Assembly (NCBI GenBank): GCA_935421135.1
Contig: OW285188.1
Span: 14,113,233-14,177,232 of the forward strand
Source of the DNA: Bugulina stolonifera
Taxonomy: Eukaryota; Bryozoa; Gymnolaemata; Cheilostomatida; Bugulidae
DNA: 64,000 nucleotides
Direction: 5' to 3'
How positions within the stretch are numbered: position 1 is the first letter of the stretch; each line of letters begins with the position of its first letter. Both the position numbers and the translations under genes were made by a program. Below, piece by piece: positions 12,301 to 24,275 of this stretch. The notes below the pieces were generated by a model. The model was given only the letters and a program-made list of their open reading frames with translations, ran no database searches and was not told the origin of the DNA.

Positions 12301-15067
12301 TGTGACAATAGGCACAACAATGCTTATTATTGCTATTCTACTGAGCAACAATAATTGACGTGTCGTATATAGTTATAATAAGGGAGAGATGCTGTAGAGT
12401 GGGTTTTAACAGAGAGGCATGTTGTTTGAGGCCTTTAGCCAGTCTCCCAACACATAAATATTTAGAATTTTGGAACCCGGGTTGCCGTTGGCAGACAATG
12501 ACTAACATAAAAATTGATAAAATCTCTTGCATCTGAGTACTAATTAGTAATTAGAAAAAACATTGTATTATGATACAATGTTGTGATAGAAGGGAATTAT
12601 ACTTGCAATATTACAGTGTAAAAGCATGAACAACTGCTATAACATACTATACATAATATTATATGGTACATAATAACTAATTAACTAAACTGGAAGCCAA
12701 CTAAGGCGTTGTGTGGTGAATGGACTAACTAAAGATATGGGAAAGCTAAAAGGGGTGACAGCATCTTTACAAAGAAAATTTTCTGCACCTTATACCATGT
12801 GTAATTCATAGCCCAAAGAAATAAATAATTATTGAAAACATAAAATATTTAGCAATATGCAAAAAAAGCAACTAAAGGATATGGCAAAGTGACAGCATAC
12901 AGAGGATAAGGAAAAGCTCAAGAGATAGGAGAGAGAACCTAGTAGTGGTAGGTTATCAGATGTATATAGTCTACTATCTGATGCAGTGTTACCCTGTAAA
13001 TATGGCTACTGCGAAGTGTTAATATAGTGGAGATGTTATAAAAGTAAGGAAATGGAGGAACCTGAGGCTAGGTAGGTGACTCACTGTAGTAGAAACACAG
13101 TCTACGTAATATGATTTTGTTGTACGTAAAGATTGGGATCTCCGCAACGGTCTCTTTTTCTATATGATGCATAATGAATCACAATGTAATTACATGTCTT
13201 AGAAATACATATAATATACAACTCGCCTACATTTTGCATAAGTATACAGCATACTAAAATTATCATTATAACAAATACGATTGTAGTATTCAGCAGGAAA
13301 GAAGAATTTTAGCAATCCTATCGTTAACTTTTTGAAGTAATATAATATACTAATTGGGTGTGCACAGTTAGTTTCTAGTCTAAGATTTTTAGATGCTATA
13401 TATCTCATAGTAATTCCTGGAATACAGTAGTTCAAAATATAGTCCTGCTTGAAAGCTTCTTACAGTTTAAATACCAACTAGTTGGAAATTAATACAATAT
13501 TAATAGACTATGGGCAATATATGATACATTATTATAGAAGCAAACCTTAGACACAGTTCTGCTACTCTCTATTGACCCTCCTCCCAAGTCAGAGTGCGGT
13601 AGAAACTTGAACATGTTTGATTTCTTGCCTCTCAGTCTATTCTCCCAGTCAGTTCTGTGCCTGTCAAGATCTGGTGTGGCAATGGAGTCAAAGTGGTCTC
13701 TATGGTCTAGCCAGCGGTTCATATGCAGATCATCAAAGGTGCTGTCATGTATGTTTACTGGTATGAACATTTCTCCATGTTGATAGCGACTGGGTGACTC
13801 TACAAGTTGAACAGTATAGTAGAAGAAGTTGGTAGAACATATAAGCTAATGTGAACTGTTCTTCTGTGGCTAGTTAATGTCTCTGCTGAATAATATGTAC
13901 ACGCATGCACATTACATGTACACGTATATATTGTTATTTGCTGTTCACAGTGTGTTCAGTTTGATCACAACATTAATTTTAGTATATAATTATTGTGAAT
14001 GACCCGTGTAACATTTTATGTGAATGATTTGCAGGTAAGGTTTAAGTAACATGCAGAGTGTTGTAAAATACTTCTAAAATGAAACTGTTAAATTAAAATG
14101 ACTACAATCTTATTCTACTATTGGAAGCCCACGAAAATTGCTTCTGCAGGAGATTGTTAAGGTGGCAATGCATTAGTTTCTGTTAAATACCAAGAGAAAT
14201 GGTACATTATAACATAGTCCGTGATATTTTAAAAAATAGCACCTACTTTTACAGCATATTCAACATAGGAGTAAAATAATACAGAACCAGTTTGTATATC
14301 TCAGACTTACTGCCACTTGTTTTAATCACCGTCTCTTCAGTGATAGGCTGATGAGAGCCAAATTTCCTTGTTGTAGTCGTTTTTGTTTGGCTAATACCAC
14401 CCGTCTCTAACGGAGCACCAAAGTGAGACTGAGTTCCACCTAAACTTTCATCTCTCACCCGTATGGATATTGGTTCATGGATTACTGAGCCTCCCCTATA
14501 AGCCTCTCCACTCGCAATCTCCCTCTTTAAGCTATCAAAATCATCTTCGTAATCATCTGGAGTGCGGCCAAGACGGTTGAACTCCCTCTGAAGACTTTCA
14601 ATTTCTCTAGTTGCATGGGGGTTAGTTTTTGTTGTGGTCGTGGTGACGACTTTCTTGACGGTGGAGCCTCCACCGGAACGTGTGGCTGGTTCTTGCTGAG
14701 CATGGATGCTTCTTGGTGATGTACAACCACTGTTTGAAGACTTAGAACTGTATGAATATGTACTGGAACCACATCCTGAGTCAACAGTTGGTTTTAGTGC
14801 ACCGTCCATTTCTCTCTTCATTCTATCCAACTCAGCATCCATTTCAAGAGATGAGCCTTGTCCAAGCATTGCTCCGGTATGTGGAGATGAACTAGAGCTT
14901 GTAGATTTGTAGCTGTAGGTATTGCTGCCGGTGTTAGCTCCTGCCAGAGGAGTTCCCATCATTGCTTGCATCTTGGCTGCTTGAAATTCTGCATCATCTG
15001 GTAAACTAGTTCGTGGCATGGCAGATCCACCAGTAGAACGGGTTTTATAAGAGTAGCTGTAAGACAT
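9301..15067 (-). CDS. tandem alpha-crystallin-domain (small HSP-like) protein with long disordered N-terminus
   Basis: Five exons, 14311-15067, 13546-13799, 12093-12195, 11179-11339 and 9301-9771, splice in phase to 581 residues. Residues 1-337 are Ser/Thr/Tyr/Gly-rich and disordered, with SYSYSYK, STYSYSSKSS and KKVVTTTTTKT stretches and a charged segment around REIESLQREFNRLG. Residues 338-425 form alpha-crystallin domain 1 (VQFDMRDFKAEDISLTTRNG, then SRREFTRSVDLPADIQ and SRDGVLSITAP). Residues about 475-560 form domain 2 (LPVAGYLPEEITVSVEGRK, then NEFTKMFDLPSSI and KDGHTLHIVANLG). The domains are established small heat-shock folds; two in one chain is unusual and otherwise known from flatworms. 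No C-terminal IxI motif is evident. Small HSPs are usually under 250 residues with one domain, so a structural role like that of the sperm-tail small HSP ODF1/HSPB10 is possible. An RFX X-box lies upstream at 15444. Confidence 0.88.
9902..9951. repeat. short hairpin with AAGTTGTCCTCTC-type arms
   Basis: A left arm of the form AAGCTGTCTTCTCTC and a right arm GAGAGAGGACAACTT flank a short spacer. This is the recurring hairpin core also found at 27.7, 52.8, 60.2 and 61.3 kb. It lies in the last intron of the crystallin gene. Confidence 0.5.
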
Positions 15068-17278
15068 AACTTCGGTCTATAGAACTATACGGATATAAGA
15101 TGGTGCTGTGATGATACTTCAATCGAAACTGATATGGATGACAGGATACAGTTAGCTAAATACTGCAGTGTACACAGCTCTTGAATAGATCATGCTTTGC
15201 AATTAGTTCTATTCCCGTCTCTATGACATTTACAGTTGAAGCTGTCAGCAATTTTGTTTGTTTTTCACTCCAAGGCAACAGAACAGTTAATTTAATAATT
15301 TATTGTTCATTTACAAATACACTATCAATAAGCTGTATAGTGAATCATCTATAACATGATCCATTTATCCTTTTAGGTGTCAAAATGATTTCGTTCAAAT
15401 GTTACATATGCATTAAAACTACTATACAGTCAATGCATGCATCGTTACCATAGCAACGGTGCACTGTTATGATGTCAAGAGATTGTTTCACACTGTTTAG
15501 AGTAGCTATGGAAATTGCAAATTGAAACATAGTTAACATTGCTGTTTCTGTTTGCTACAGAATTTTACAATTACTACAGCAACCATTAGTCATTACATCA
15601 GTCTAATTTAAACAGTGTGTGGTCTATAATTTACATGTAAATAAAGTGAAATAAATACAGCTTCTTAATAACTAACCATTTTAACAGACTGTGAATCTTA
15701 TGTTAAAAAGGTAGCATAAAATAAAATACAACCATGTAGAATTATGCAGTGTGTTAAAGCAGTAGCAAATAAGCAAAGCATAATAGCAATGGATTAAAAA
15801 GGTGAAGTAGAATCACCATAATGTTCCTAATAAAACATTTAGTGTAAATCTGAAAGATTATAAAAAAATTTTAAATTCCAATTTGAACATCGCAGTGTCC
15901 GATATAACATAGCTGGCGCATTATCAAACAAATATTGTTGTTATTCAGAATTTCAGATTTACACATGACCAGATAAGAGGAAGAATTTGCTGATTTTAGT
16001 CTAAAACCGTTGTTAGAACATAATAATGTAATATAGGACTTGCTCACCTCTCTTCTTACTACAGTCTAGCCTCTACCCCAGTGTGCGGTACGCACACAAA
16101 TGAATAGGTGTTCTACAGCACCAGTCATAACTGTGAGTAACAGAAGATGTGTGTAAATTAGCATTAAGATAATGTAATATCTACTGGGGGAATACGATGT
16201 CTATCTATATGTTCTCAGGATGTGGGCAAGATTGATGCTAGAGATATACACAGTGTTGATACATGAAGAGATATACACAATGCACGTACATGTGGACGTA
16301 CAATGGATACACGTAGTATAATAGGTAGATGTAGAGGAAACAGTCCACAGCCAGACTGACTACTGACTTAATATCAATAAGTTGTACTCAACTTTGGTAC
16401 AGACTGCAGTGAATCATGTTTTACATAATTAGTATTAGCTTTACATAATTAGTATAAGAAATCTCACTACCAGGCCAATGTGCCTACAGTGGGGAGTAGT
16501 GACCAGTTTTTTATCAAATAATTGGATCTACTAAAGAAGTCAAAACTGACCTTGTATCACAATAGTTCCATGAACTGCACTGTGTCATTCATGTACATGT
16601 ATATTATAATTATGATAATTAAAGTGCTATTATATTATTAAATATTATTGTACAAAATAGTGCAATGTGTACGATAATGTGGAATAAAATTGTTTCATGC
16701 ATGCATATAGTTTCTGGCACCTCATCTGTTACCTACTTTTGTGTACTTGGAAAATGTTATACAAGTTCAAATGAGGAATTCCAGCATAACACAACCATGA
16801 ATCTTACAAATTATAAATACTTGGTAATATGCTTGTAGATAGATTTGAAAATTAGAGCAGTATTATTTTCAGTTGTCAAATGTCAGGAGAGGACGACTTT
16901 AGAATATTTAAGTTTGAAGATAAAATGATATTATACATTATTCCAATTCACATTATCTCCATTTATTCATCCTGAGTTGATTGAGCTCACGATACTTACA
17001 TATTGTTCATTGTTCTCTTCAATGATTTACTTTACGCATATAATAAGAAAGCATTTAGGTGAGGGATTACCCTGGCTGACTAATACTTAATATGACTGCC
17101 CAGCCAACTTTGAATTATCAAGTGAAATAAATTATTTACTGGTACAAAAATAAGATGATCTATACTTTACATCAGCATGCTCAATACTAGTCATCTGATA
17201 TAATGCTGAGTACTGACCGAATAAAAGAGACTAACTGTAAATTGACATACATGTAGACTGTAAATTACATGTATATAT
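15068..17278. other. intergenic region upstream of the crystallin gene
   Basis: AT-rich DNA with no supported exon. It contains the X-box at 15444-15457 and a GAGAGGACGACTTTA fragment of the hairpin family near 16890. It ends at the solo LTR. Confidence 0.5.
15444..15457. promoter_or_regulatory. RFX X-box
   Basis: GTTACCATAGCAAC matches the RFX X-box consensus GTNRCC-N(0-3)-RGYAAC at both half sites, with a 2-bp spacer. It lies 377 bp upstream of the crystallin-protein ATG (15067, minus strand). In animals X-boxes in proximal promoters mark genes for cilia and flagella, which fits a tail or axoneme role for this small-HSP-like protein. One match can occur by chance. Confidence 0.55.
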
Positions 17279-18084
17279 TGTGATGGTACAGGACATTTGT
17301 ATACGACTCCAACTCCCGGACGAAGCTCCATCGCACCTAAGTGCTCAGTAGTTGTTATAGCGCTACTCATCTGACACTCACATTCTCATAATTAGTGTTC
17401 GTGTACTTATCTTTAACTGCATTGCATGTCCAAACCATTAATTACTGTCTATATACGTGTCTCCATGTGCTCATACTCACTACTTATTCATGTATTGTTC
17501 CACTATATAACTGTATATAACTGCATGAATGTTACTAAGTCTTTTTAATGCCTTTTATACCCATGTACAGAGGCCCGACCTCTCAGAATCCATTGATATT
17601 CATTTTGTACATGAATTGGACCATTATAAGCAACTTTTGTAGAACCCGACCTATTTTGGGTCGGCCGTCGGGCTTCCGGCGGCCATCTTGTTGCGCAACG
17701 TCCGGACGACCACGCGTCGTCTTTTCCCGACGTCACGTCGGCCGGAAGTCCTTATACTATATAAAGGGCACTGTTTTACTGTTCATTGTCTCAGTCTACA
17801 CTTGGCTTTCAATAAAGACACATCTATACTTGATACAGAGACTTTCACTTCCTTTTGTCAGGTCATTCGCTTAGCGAACCGCCTACTAGGTCGGATCACT
17901 CTCTTTCATTGTATAGTCTGAAGGTCAGACTTGGGACCAGATGGGTCGTCTTTGGTAGTTCTTGGGCTACTGAGACCGCTCGATCTTTCATGTAATGCGA
18001 AGTCCTATTACCACTCATAGGCACTTCATTTCTGGGTCGATAGTCGTCCAAGGACGACCGCACCAAATCACAGAAACCATTACA
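17279..18084 (+). mobile_element. solo LTR (copy 1), 806 bp
   Basis: The element begins TGTGATGG and ends CCATTACA, an imperfect inverted pair with TG...CA ends, and is flanked on both sides by ATAT (17275-17278 and 18085-18088). Inside are a TATATAAAG box at 17758 and AATAAA at 17811, about 50 bp apart as in a compact R region. A GC-rich block just before the TATA box (GGTCGGCCGTCGGGC, GCCGGAAGTCC) stands out from the AT-rich surroundings. Short ORFs within it are not coding. The second copy at 56276 shares the order of landmarks and many blocks. No internal gag/pol or partner LTR is present, so it is a solo LTR left by recombination. The retrotransposon superfamily cannot be told from the LTR alone. 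Confidence 0.75.
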
Positions 18085-18847
18085 ATATTACATGTATCAT
18101 TATGTAGTTGATGTAATGCGTGTGTCACAGTGCCAGTGGCATACGGAGAGCAGCATATAAAGCTAATTGAATCTACTCAGTACATACAGATATGTAAGGG
18201 TTGGTATATGAATTATATATGTAGTACAGTAATGCAGTAATACAGTAACACAGTAACACAGTAACACAGTAACACAGTAATACAGTAACACAATAACACA
18301 GTAATATGCAGTATTATATATTATGCATATTATCATGTAAAATTTGGAGGATTTTAAAGGTCATAAATAAAATGAGCCTGTATTAAATGGTTGGTGTGAA
18401 AATTATACACTATGACTTGTAGAAAGGCCTATATCTGGTTACTATACAATCTTCATTATCTACATACAATACCAATCATATTCTCAGTAGATAATACAGA
18501 TAGATTAGACGACTCCTTCCCTTATATTACCATGTGAATGGAGGTAACTATGAAAAATTCTCAAACCAACTTACAAAATATATAAATTATAACATGAATG
18601 TATTATGCTTTGTAACAAAACATTATCAGCCTAATAATTAACATAGTGACTATAAGGATGTACATGTACATTGTAAATACACAACAATCTATACACTAAC
18701 ACAGGAACAAAAATGTACAGCATATATGAAGATAAATTCAATAGTCCTTCAGATCATAGGCTAAAGTGAGCAACTGGCAAAACAGCCAGTTGAGGGTTTT
18801 GATAGGCCTGAGCTGAATAAATATGTCTAGGTAGTAGGGCAGTCAGT
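18085..18847. other. intergenic region with 8-bp tandem repeat
   Basis: Between the solo LTR and the stop codon of the NTase-TPR gene. It contains the microsatellite at 18226-18308 and otherwise AT-rich sequence, probably the 3' UTR of that gene. Confidence 0.5.
18226..18308. repeat. octamer microsatellite (ACAGTAAC)n
   Basis: About ten consecutive units of ACAGTAAC and one-base variants (ACAGTAAT, ACAATAAC), in the 3' flank of the NTase-TPR gene. Confidence 0.85.
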
Positions 18848-21800
18848 CTATACACCTGCTGTATATAAGGTAAGGGCTGCATATACACCACCAATAAAGT
18901 TTTTGATTTTTTTACGTAACCTTCTGCACTCCGGAGTTACGTTCTCCTGATCAGCTAACACTGTATCTGTTAGAGCTAAGGCTAACTCAGAATGCTCTAT
19001 AGATTGAGAGACGTGGCCAAGGTCAAGCAGCAAATAGGAGATGTAGAGATGCACCTGCGCCAGTGGAAACATTTTCCATTTAGGAAGGGGTATTGAGTCA
19101 TAATAGCAGAGAGCCGAATACAGATATCTCCAGCATTTCCTTTTTTCATTCAGGTACAAACAACAAACACCAAGCAGATAGCATATGTCAGCTTTAACAT
19201 CTTTGCAGTAACTTGTAGGCAACTGCTTGAAAGCTAGCAAAGCAAAGCTTTTAGCATTTTTATATTCTGAGGACCTCTCGAAGTTTACAGAAACACCAAC
19301 AAGTATGCTGCAAAGCAAATTGGGATCAGTGGCATTACTCCGACAAAGTTGAGCGAGTGCAGACGTTTCATAGAGCATAGAGTCGGCATATTGACCTACT
19401 TTGCGGTAGAGTCTACCTAGCTTGTGGTAGCCGGAAGCCATATTAATGTGGCAGGCATTCTCCCCTTGTATAGCTTTAGTCATGTTCAGAGACGAAGTGT
19501 GATAGTGCAACGACTGAGCATAATCGCCTGAATCTGCATACACGTCTGCAATATTCTTGTAACTGGTAGCGATGTGGAGATGATTTGTGTTTTTGCCATA
19601 GACAGCCTTGAATATCTCCATTGCTTTATTGTTGTACCTTAGCGCTGAGGTGTATTCCGCTAATCTGTGGGAAGCTAAAGCTAGGTGATTGTAATCAGTG
19701 GCGATATGAACATGATGAGTATCATCACCATAGACATCCAAATCCATAGCTAGAGACTTGGCAAAGAAATCTGATGCCTTGTTGTACTCCCCCAACTTGT
19801 TATATAGCAACCCAATATTACTATAACAAGATGCGATGTTGGCATGGCTTTTTCCTTCACCATATATGGTAGTATACATATTTAGGCATTTCATTGAGTA
19901 ATCCAAAGCTTTGTCACATTCACCTACGCTTTCATAGGCCAGCCCAATGTTGCTGTAACTGTTAGCAATGTGTGCATGGTTGTCCATATGTATTGCCTCA
20001 GGTCCATAAACATTTAGCCTCATGTCCAGTGACTTCAAGTAGTACTCCAAAGCCTGTTTGTAATCACCCATGTTATTGTATGCCATGCCAATGTTGTTAT
20101 AGCTAGTAGCTATTTCTCTATGGTTAACATCAGCACCATATACAGCTTTTGCCATTTTTAGCGATTTCATGTGATACTCTATAGCTTTGCTGTAATCGCC
20201 CATGTTGTCATACACAAGGCCGATATTGTTATAGCTATCAGCTATCTCGGAGTGTTTGGTGTCTGCTCCATATAAAGCCAGTCTCATGCTTAGCGAAATG
20301 TTGTAATATTCTAAGGACTTGCTATACTCTCCCATGTCATCGTAAACACTACCAATGTTAAAATAGCTAGTAGCTATTTCCACGTGTTGAGCGTCAGTAC
20401 CATATACAGCTAGTCGCATGTTTACCGCTTTCATGTAGTAATCTAAAGATTTGCTGTATTCACACATGTTGTTATAGACAAGGCCAATCACATCGTAGGT
20501 TTCAGCAATTTTTTCATGCTTCGCATCAGCACCATATACGGCTAGCCTCATATTCAACGATTTCATGAAGAATTCTAATGCCTTTTCATAGTCAGCTAAG
20601 TTGTCGTACACAAAACCTATGCTACAATAGCTAGTAGCAATGTCCGCATTTATGGTATCTGCACCATAAATAGACAATCTCATATTCAAAGCTGCCATAT
20701 TATGCTCCAACGCATTGGAATACTCACTCATGCTGAAGCATACTCGACCTTTCAGATCATAAGCGCTTGCTATATCTTCATGGTTCACATCACCATATAT
20801 AGCTTTATACATGTCATGTGACTTGTTAACATACTGCATAGACTGATCATACAGACTCATCTCACAGTATGCAGAAGCTATGCGAAGGTAGCTTGAGGCT
20901 ATATCAGGGTGAGCGCTGTTTACTTCATGACTAATTTTCTCAATGTTCAGCATTTTTGCTTCAGCTGCTAGTCTCAGTGAAAAGCTCCCCATCTCACCAT
21001 GTAACTGTTTGAATGTCGGCACGCTTTCAATACTGCCAAGGACCTCTTTAGTTATCTCCAAAGCCATCGTGTGGTGCTTTAACGCCAGCTCAATATTGTT
21101 CATTCGAGTATACACTCTACCAAAGGCAGTATGTATGTCTCCAACATCAATTTGTGAGCTACTCACATGTACATGGGCTTGCACAATATCGAGAGCTGAT
21201 GTGATGTGTGATAACGCAGCATGATAGTCACCTATACAGGAATAGAGAATTCCTATCTCAACCGACACCCGTGTCCGATCATGGTCATTTGTGTTTAAGC
21301 GCTCAAACATCTGTAGTGCGATGTTGTAAGAGGCAAGGGACTGTTCATATTCTTTATTCTTGAGTTGAACAGTTGCTAACCTTCGATGGCCTTCAGCAAT
21401 ATCTGCATGATCTGCATTTGGGATGTACAGCGCTTTCATCATAGCAAGTGCTTTCTCATAACAGTGCAGTGCCTTGCTATACTCACAGGTATTTTCATAC
21501 AATTGACCCAATCCCGTTAGTAGAAGTGCTATGTCTGGGTGATTTGTCTTATCGGTGTGAACTGCTACAACTCTTTCTAAGTGGTGTTCCAAGTAATGAT
21601 GGCATTGATCATGTTCATTTTTTTCCAAATAAATCATCGCAAGAGAACAAATCAAATTTACATCCGGTTCACTTGTTTTATTGTGTGAAGACTCTTTGTT
21701 CTGGGAGGTTTCAAACAGTTTGAGACTTACATTTGCCAGTTCCTCGGCACGGAAATAATCTTTCAAGCATAAATAAGTTTCACTCACAACCCGAAAAGCT

Positions 21801-24275
21801 TGGGCGACTATTTCAAGGAACTCTTTATCAGAGGAAGAATAGTCTGTCATCGTTGTTTGTTCTTTCACAAATGAGTAGAGTGTTTCGCTCTGCTCTAAGT
21901 GACATTGCAACACCATAGCTTGGTGAACATCACCTATCAGTGGAATTGCGTCATGGTACTCATGAAGCTTATTTGCAGCATCCGCAGCCAGTACCTTCCA
22001 TTTTAACGAGTCACTAACAGAGTATGTCGCTTTTGCTGCTAGCCACAAGAAATATCTTTTAGCACATGCATGGTTTCTGGCAGAATATAACAGGTAAGCA
22101 GCCATTTCTATGTATTGCGTTGATGTTTTTGCTATCTTTGGTGTTTTAGCCAATCTGTGTATCTTTGGAAGGTGATGACTTTTCTCCATTTGACTACTAG
22201 CGCTGCTTTGGACAGCAGTTGTCATTTTTACAATAAATTCCTCTGGCTTCCCATCAAAAATATTTTTGCCAAAATTTTTGTGGAGAGTATCCAATGCTTG
22301 AGCATAATCACCGGAATAAAACTGAATCTCGGCTTTTAATGTGAAGTTTGGCCGGTAAGATGTGAGTTCGCTAAGAATGTACTTTGCACAAATCACCTTG
22401 TCTGTAATGTCTACATTTCGGATATTTTGAATGTTTTCAGCAATTGTCAACTTAATTGGCACGAATAAAAATGCTAGCAGTAAAAACACATTCCGTGGCA
22501 CATGGTAAATCTTTTTTAAACCAGACTGCATTGGAGGATACAATGAGAGCTGGTCTTTCTGCGTTTCCAACAGCAAGTATGCACTTGTCCGTATGTATAC
22601 AGACAGAGCTAGCACCAGGTTGAGCCTGAAACACTCATCAGCGGAAATCAGGTTCAAGCTCTGCAGATGCCGGTGGACATCCCATGGTGTGGCCTTTTCC
22701 AGTGCAATCAACAGCCGAAGATGATCTGCCAACAATGTTGGGTAACGAAAGATATCGGTCTTGACCTTGAGTTTGGTATTATCAGGTGGTCCAAATGATT
22801 CAAACGTTGGTAAGAAGTTGTAAGATGTCACATCTGTTGTCAACAACTTCAGCCTTTTGTTGATGTGTTTCCTATTTTCATTTTCAGCCAGAATATGATG
22901 AAGAGTTTCTTGAACTCTGTTGAAGAGTTTCTCACCATCTCTATGCGCATATACCATAACAGTAGAGGCAAGTAAGTCATCTATGCCAGCTATATCTCCA
23001 TCCGCAGCGGGTACATACAAATGCGTGCTGTAAAAATCAGATAGTTGGTCTATGGTCAAAGTTAAACTCTCCTGTCCATTGCCTTTCCCTGTGGGAATAT
23101 GCCCAGCGCTTCTTGATATTCCATCAATACGGAATCCAACACACCCTTTATCGGTGTATGTTTTACCAACTTCAGTGATGTTGAAACATTTCAGCGGAGA
23201 TTCCCCCATATTCCCGATTTTAAAGTAGCTGTCAACTGCAAGCTTAGTGAAATATTCCAAATAATGCTCAGATTCCACAAGAAAACCATACTCGAGATCT
23301 GAATATGGAGTAGCGGTACCTCGAGCAGTCGATCCTAACCCAATGACTGCAAAGGAACAAGGAGGAGATAACCCTAACGCGCTCAAAGTAGACACACTTG
23401 ATTCCATAAATGACTTGGCTACATTTATGAAACTATCACTACATTTCTGACTAAGGTTGAAAACCGATTTGGTGAATTCTTTCGCATATGAGAGTTGCTG
23501 TTCAGAGATGAGGTTGTCCATATCCAAGTTGTCTGTTCTAATAGAATTGAAATCATCTCTTGTTTCTTTCCTATAATCATTCAGCAGCTCGCGATGCTTC
23601 TGAGTTAGTTGTAGGTGTTCATAATAGGTAAGTGGGTGCTGTCCTTTGTACCAGCAGTTCTCTATGTCATAAACTCTTTTCTGTCTTTCCTCAGTGAATT
23701 CCAGTGCTAAGCAACGATTAGCCAATCCATGAGCCTGAAACGATAGAAATAATTGAGCTAGAACTCTCCAGTTTAAACAGTGAATGTTTTACGGCGACAT
23801 GTTCAAGTGCAGTGTTATAGCAACTTCTAGATTCAGTGCTCTAGAAATTGCAAGTCATGAACTATTGAAATGTACACATTATGATTCGCGCAATTTCATA
23901 ACCTAATGTTATAAAATTTATGTTCGTGACTTTATGAACCAATTACTTCTCCAATCCTCCTAAAATCTAGTTCTGTATACTCCAAAAACAGTGAATGCAA
24001 TTTTTACCACGTTAACATTTTCTTGTGTGTAGCATTATTTACAAAAGATGAATGACATCACTGAGGTTTATACTAGATTGCATACAAGTGCTATACAGGA
24101 TGGACATTGTACAGCATGGCAGATGGGTTAACAATTCTAGCAGATGACTACAGTAGAAGGGAAACATGCAGTAGCATACCTTTAGATGGTATACCCAGTT
24201 CTCATTAGTTTCTGCTATCAGTTGGTATTTCTTTGTCAGAAGATCAAGTTTAGTCAGATCTGTATAGTCTTCCAT
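18848..24275 (-). CDS. NTase (DUF294-like) - TPR repeat fusion protein, 1660 residues
   Basis: Exon 1 is 24180-24275 and exon 2 is one giant exon, 18848-23734; both join in phase 0. Start ATG at 24275 follows an in-frame stop. Residues about 160-190 hold a nucleotidyltransferase core, IGLGSTARGTATPYSDLEYG, with the GS...D-x-E signature (G166, S167, D178, E180). A later KVKTDIFRYP (about 355-364) followed by a helical segment resembles the DUF294/GlnD-type NTase arrangement (uridylyltransferase-like N-terminal domain plus its helical partner). From about residue 575 to 1595 runs a TPR array with 44-residue units of kinesin-light-chain type, for example NIGLVYDNMGDYSKAIEYHM with H-x-x-IA joints. 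No transmembrane segment is confident; a hydrophobic run NVFLLLAFLFVPIKLTI near 450 is probably buried. Catalytic residues look intact, so it may transfer a nucleotide to an unknown substrate, with the TPRs binding a partner. Function is inference. Confidence 0.92.
19370..20920 (-). repeat. 132-bp tandem repeat array encoding TPR units
   Basis: About twelve consecutive 132-bp units (44 codons) within the giant exon of the NTase-TPR gene. The middle units are very alike (YNNIGLVYDNMGDYSKA versus YNNIGMAYNNMGDYKQA), suggesting recent unit duplication or gene conversion; outer units are more diverged. One unit carries a four-residue insertion (DNHA). Confidence 0.85.

Noticed and set aside
14527..14912. 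Alternative frames over the first exon of the crystallin gene
   Set aside because: The low-complexity coding sequence opens other frames; the main frame alone joins the downstream crystallin exons in phase.
17640..17750. CpG-rich stretch as a host promoter or CpG island
   Set aside because: It is confined to the LTR and recurs in the second LTR copy, so it belongs to the transposon.
17548..17921. Open frames over the GC-rich block and downstream of it
   Set aside because: They lie inside the solo LTR, cross its TATA box and poly(A) signal, and overlap in several frames, as expected of GC-rich non-coding DNA.
20943..22634. Plus-strand and second minus-strand frames within the NTase-TPR exon
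   Set aside because: They are shadows of a 1629-codon exon with strong protein-level repeats in the main frame.
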